From Gemmatimonadaceae bacterium (GTDB taxonomy: Bacteria; Gemmatimonadota; Gemmatimonadetes; Gemmatimonadales; Gemmatimonadaceae), in NCBI GenBank assembly GCA_025449955.1, contig JANWIK010000165.1, positions 1 through 43,541 on the forward strand: a DNA stretch of 43,541 nt. Direction: 5' to 3'. A program made the translations under genes and the position numbers. Numbering within the stretch: the first letter of the stretch is position 1; every line of letters begins with the position of its first letter. Of this stretch, positions 40,720 to 43,541 are shown piece by piece. Below the pieces are notes generated by a model. That model searched no databases. It was given only the letters and a program-made list of their open reading frames with translations, and was not told the origin of the DNA.

Positions 40720-42084
40720 TCAGTCCCGGGAGATGCGGTGACGCCGCATGATCTTGAGCAGGCTCGCGTGATCGGCGAGTCCCAGATCCTGCGCGGTACG
40801 GGTGATGTGCCACTCGTGCCGTTCCAACGCGGCCACGATGATCTGCCGCTCCGCCTCCGCCTTGAGCTCCACGAAGGTCTTCGCGCCGCCTGCGCCCGAC
40901 GGCGCGCGTCCGACGGCCTCATCGCGAATCTCGGACGGCACGTGCTCGCTGCCGATCACGTCGCCATCGGACGCGATGATCATTCGCTCGACCGCGTTTC
41001 GCAGCTCGCGCACGTTGTTGAGATGCCAATCGTACGCCATGAGGACGCCGAGTGCCTCCGGCGACACACGCTTCACGCGAAAGCCGAATCGCTCGCACGT
41101 GACCGACAGGAGATGCGCCACCAGCTCGGGGACGTCCGACAATCGATCCCGCAGGGGCGGGACGTGCAGCGTGTGCACGTTGATGCGAAAGAACAGATCA
41201 CGGCGGAACCGTCCCTCCCGCGCTTCGACGTCGAGATCGCGATTGGTGGCGGCGATGACGCGCGCCGGAACCGGTACGGGACGGTTGCTGCCTAACCGCG
41301 TAACCGTGCGCTCCTCGAGCACGCGCAGGAGCTTGGCCTGCGCCGGCGCCGACAGCTCGCCGATCTCGTCCAGAAACAATGTTCCGCGGCCGGCGGACTC
41401 GAACGCTCCCTTCCGCGTCGTCGCCGCGCCCGTGAACGCGCCGCGTTCGTGGCCGAACAATTCGCTCTCCACCAGCTGCTCGGGCAACGACGCGCAGTTG
41501 ACCGCCACGAACGGCTCGCGCGCGCCCGCGCTCAAGCGATGCACATCGCGCGCGACCAACTCCTTGCCCGACCCGCTGTCGCCCAGGATCAGGACCGCAC
41601 TCGGCACGGGCGCCACACGGGCGATCGCGTCCTTGAGCGCGCGCATGGCGGGGCTCGCGCCTAACAGCGCGCTCTCGTCTGCCGCGTAGCGCCGCAGCAC
41701 CGCGACCTCGTCCAGAATGCGGCGCCGCTCGACGGCGTTCTCGATCTCCCGCACCACACGCTCGACCGGTTCGGCTTTGTCGATGAACGAGTACGCGCCT
41801 TCTTTGATCGCGTGCACGCAGCGATCGAAGTTGCCCGTTCCCGTGTACACGATCACCGGTGTTTCGATGGACCGCCCGCGCATCGCGCGCAACACTCCGA
41901 ATCCATCCAGGCCCGGCATCTCGAGGTCGAGCACCACGCAGTCGACGGACTCGGTTGCCATGGTTTCGAGCGCGAGCGCGCCGGATGCGACGGTGAGCAC
42001 GTCGTAGCCGCCCAGGCGCCGCAGGTCGTAGGCGTATTGCTCGGCGAGCGGCGCGTTGTCGTCACACAACAGAATCGTGGTCAT
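40720..42084 (-). CDS. NtrC-family sigma-54-dependent response regulator
   Basis: The protein has 454 residues. The receiver domain has D53 in VLDLEMPGLDG and K103 in IDKAEP. The AAA+ domain has Walker A GDSGSGKE (168-175), the sigma-54-contact loop GAFTGA (215-220), Walker B in GTLFLDEIGEL, and the sensor/arginine finger region in FRRDLFFRINVHTLHVPPLR. A Fis-type helix-turn-helix ends the protein (ALERHEWHITRTAQDLGLAD, then SLLKIMRRHRI). It remodels sigma-54 RNA polymerase when phosphorylated. ATG 42084 overlaps the stop of the kinase gene (ATGA). The two palindromes just after its own stop are its likely binding sites. Confidence 0.96.
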   Translation of the reverse strand: MTTILLCDDNAPLAEQYAYDLRRLGGYDVLTVASGALALETMATESVDCVVLDLEMPGLDGFGVLRAMRGRSIETPVIVYTGTGNFDRCVHAIKEGAYSFIDKAEPVERVVREIENAVERRRILDEVAVLRRYAADESALLGASPAMRALKDAIARVAPVPSAVLILGDSGSGKELVARDVHRLSAGAREPFVAVNCASLPEQLVESELFGHERGAFTGAATTRKGAFESAGRGTLFLDEIGELSAPAQAKLLRVLEERTVTRLGSNRPVPVPARVIAATNRDLDVEAREGRFRRDLFFRINVHTLHVPPLRDRLSDVPELVAHLLSVTCERFGFRVKRVSPEALGVLMAYDWHLNNVRELRNAVERMIIASDGDVIGSEHVPSEIRDEAVGRAPSGAGGAKTFVELKAEAERQIIVAALERHEWHITRTAQDLGLADHASLLKIMRRHRISRD

Positions 42085-43541
42085 GATGTCTCGGTGGACC
42101 GGGAGGCATCCGATCGTGGATCGTTAGGCGGCAATGCCACCATCACGCGGGTGCCGGCGCCCGGCTCCGTCTCCACGCGCAGATTGCCGCCCAGGTCGGC
42201 GACGAACCGGCGCACGATCGAGAGGCCGAGTCCGGTGCCGCCGTCCTTGGTCGTGTAGAAGTCATCGAACGCGCGATTCAGCTGATCGCGCGTCATGCCA
42301 CTGCCCGTGTCGGCCACTGTGATCTCTGCTCCGCCGCCGGCCACGGCCGCCGTCTTGATCGTGACGGTGCCGCCGCGGCCGTCGAGCGCGTCGCACGCGT
42401 TGGTCACGAGGTTCTCGAGGATGCGTCGCAGCACGAGCACGTCGGCCTGCACCGGAGGCAGTCCCTCCGCCAGGTCGAGCACGAGCGCGGCCGAGCGCGG
42501 CGGCACTGCGTTAGACGCAACGGCTCGCGCGACCGCGTTCGCATCGCACGGCGCCACGTCCATGCGCGGCGAGAGACGGGCGTAGTGTCGGGCCAGCGTG
42601 TCCAGGTACTCCACGCTCGCATCGAGTGTGGCGCGACGCTCCGCAAACACCTTGGCCAGCCGGTCCGGCTCATCGCGTTCGACTTGCGCGAGATGCCGGA
42701 GCACGTGGCGGATGGGCGCGAGTCCGTTCTTCACATCGTGATTGACCTGGCGCGCCAGGTCACCCACCGCCGCGCGACGCTCGGCGTCCCGCTCACGCGC
42801 CGCGCTGGCGCGCACGCGGCGGGTCATCGCGCCTAACAGACGCGACAGCGCGCCGATCTCATCGTCGCGGCCGCCGCCGAAGTCGACGTCCAAGCGGTCG
42901 AGGTCGACGTGCGAGGTCTGTTCGGCGAGCTCGCGGAGCGGCCGGCTCACGCGGGTGGCGAGCCACGCGGACGCCGCGAGCGCCGCCGATGCCGTCACGA
43001 CGATCGCCGCGAGGAACCACACGTCGACGCTGCGTCGCAGCGCGTCGAGCGCTGCCGTCGAGCGAGACAGGATGAGCGAGGCCGCTTGCACGCGGCGCGC
43101 ACCCGCTGGGGCGGCGCCGATGTACGGCACGCTCTGACGCGACACCGGTGCCTCCGCCCCGGCATCCACCGAACCGACGCGCACGCTGTCGCCGTCCGGG
43201 AGCGCGACGTCCACCGAAAAGTCACCGCCCGGTGCGAGCCGCGCCAAGAACGCCGAGTCCACGAGATCGCCGCCCACGAGCGTGAACCCGCGGCCGGCGA
43301 TTCGCACCGAATCCACGCGCGCGAGCACGAGCACCGGCCCGTCGGGTGTTCGCGCGTGCACGAGCGCCGCGCCGCGCGCGGATCCGAGAAGCGCCGGCAA
43401 ATCCGGCTCGAGGCGGTCGTACTCGTTCCGGAAATGGCCCGAGCTCACGATACGGCCCGATGCGTCCTGGATCTGCAGCATGGCGAGTCCCGTTAGGCGC
43501 ATGTCCTCGCCCGCCAGGTCGAGCACGTACCCGCGCTGGGA
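42081..43541 (-). CDS. Sensor histidine kinase (NtrB-like), 5' end missing
   Basis: The frame is open to the last base of the window with no stop before the possible GTG at 43526, so the N-terminus lies outside. The visible part (over 480 residues) has an extracytoplasmic sensing region (RLEPDLPALLGSARGAAL and a beta-rich stretch), one membrane helix (FLAAIVVTASAALAASAWL), HAMP, a HisKA-like helix with the phospho-acceptor His in VNHDVKNGLAPIRHVLRHL, and a HATPase domain with the N box NLVTNACDALDG, DTGSGM and GGTGLGLSIVRRF. It phosphorylates the coupled NtrC-like regulator. HDVKN followed by a proline motif is typical of NtrB-like kinases. The signal sensed is unknown. Confidence 0.93.
   Translation of the reverse strand, partial: SQRGYVLDLAGEDMRLTGLAMLQIQDASGRIVSSGHFRNEYDRLEPDLPALLGSARGAALVHARTPDGPVLVLARVDSVRIAGRGFTLVGGDLVDSAFLARLAPGGDFSVDVALPDGDSVRVGSVDAGAEAPVSRQSVPYIGAAPAGARRVQAASLILSRSTAALDALRRSVDVWFLAAIVVTASAALAASAWLATRVSRPLRELAEQTSHVDLDRLDVDFGGGRDDEIGALSRLLGAMTRRVRASAARERDAERRAAVGDLARQVNHDVKNGLAPIRHVLRHLAQVERDEPDRLAKVFAERRATLDASVEYLDTLARHYARLSPRMDVAPCDANAVARAVASNAVPPRSAALVLDLAEGLPPVQADVLVLRRILENLVTNACDALDGRGGTVTIKTAAVAGGGAEITVADTGSGMTRDQLNRAFDDFYTTKDGGTGLGLSIVRRFVADLGGNLRVETEPGAGTRVMVALPPNDPRSDASRSTETS

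Larger units (their letters stand above)
1077..43498. repeat. Dispersed heptamer GTTAGGC/GCCTAAC, at least 52 copies
   Basis: Copy starts: 1077, 1821, 2511, 3437, 3841, 4451, 5403, 5448, 6334, 7636, 7660, 8154, 8315, 8569, 8915, 11591, 11642, 12476, 14646, 17225, 18056, 18543, 18813, 23216, 24026, 24125, 24560, 24827, 25135, 25481, 25595, 26326, 27481, 27641, 30555, 32269, 33976, 34015, 36084, 36532, 37118, 38437, 39364, 39526, 39948, 40314, 40611, 41290, 41659, 42123, 42831, 43492. About 29 read GTTAGGC on the plus strand and 23 read GCCTAAC, so there is no strong strand bias. Flanks favour C before and G or A after. Inside genes it is read as Leu-Gly, Val-Arg, Leu-Thr or Pro-Asn. Intergenic copies also exist. 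None lies at 18.9-23.2 kb or 27.7-30.5 kb. Confidence 0.9.

Noticed and set aside
40479-40922. Upstream extension of the TPR lipoprotein frame into the NtrC-like gene
   Set aside because: A good ribosome site and lipoprotein signal fix the start at 40478; the extension covers the regulatory palindromes.
1-43541. Search for tRNA, rRNA, CRISPR arrays and insertion sequences
   Set aside because: I found no cloverleaf, no regularly spaced repeats with unique spacers, and no transposase motif with terminal repeats. The only tandem repeat has no spacers.

Overview
The window is about two-thirds GC, has strong third-position GC, and carries 39 supported protein genes on both strands. I see no rRNA, tRNA, CRISPR array, insertion sequence or phage gene. 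The gene set suggests a free-living, respiring chromosome of the Gemmatimonadota type: menaquinone made through futalosine (MqnD), a PSMA-like M28 peptidase, a NagZ-like GH3 lipoprotein, a stand-alone LigD polymerase, an RPA-like initiator, many lipoproteins and tiny zinc-ribbon proteins. The phylum is inferred from gene content and base composition, not shown directly.

Layout. 1-5.6 kb: end of a Smr-like gene, a MarC-type membrane protein, a secreted glutamate carboxypeptidase II-like peptidase, then a [FeFe]-hydrogenase-like gene divergent from a Crp/Fnr regulator. 5.6-9.8 kb: an esterase coupled to that regulator, two small secreted or hypothetical proteins, and an overlapping pair on the minus strand (aldo/keto reductase, then MBL-fold hydrolase). 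10-14.3 kb: fatty-acid desaturase, YggX-type iron protein with a hairpin over its ribosome site, GH3 glycosidase, an NrtR-like regulator with a perfect operator, and a small protein. 14.3-22.9 kb, all minus: LigD polymerase, cold-shock protein, zinc ribbons, SPFH protein, beta-propeller lipoprotein, CtpA-type protease, RPA-like initiator, SDR. 23-27.6 kb: a large Lhr helicase. 27.7-38 kb, minus: MerR regulator, histone-H1-like protein, a complete RND efflux operon (TolC-like, HlyD-like, AcrB-like), an HD-GYP response regulator, MqnD and a zinc-ribbon membrane protein. 38.1-43.5 kb: glnA, a TPR lipoprotein, and an NtrB/NtrC-like two-component pair.

The two signals I find most interesting are not genes. 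First, the heptamer GTTAGGC/GCCTAAC occurs at least 52 times, roughly ten times more than composition predicts. It occurs in all four stop-free reading contexts, inside a stop codon and between genes, so it is selected or generated at the DNA level. Second, between the NtrC-like gene and the TPR lipoprotein gene lie two palindromes (GTGTCC-N4-GGACAC, 34 bp apart) about 120-155 bp upstream of a sigma-54-like GG-N10-GC promoter. This arrangement suggests a complete enhancer-dependent circuit: kinase, activator, activator sites, promoter and target.

No gene-free stretch exceeds 300 bases. The longest are 16559-16852, where I see nothing clear, 16071-16348 (cold-shock leader with an inverted repeat), 9794-10034 (desaturase promoter) and 40479-40719 (sigma-54 control region).
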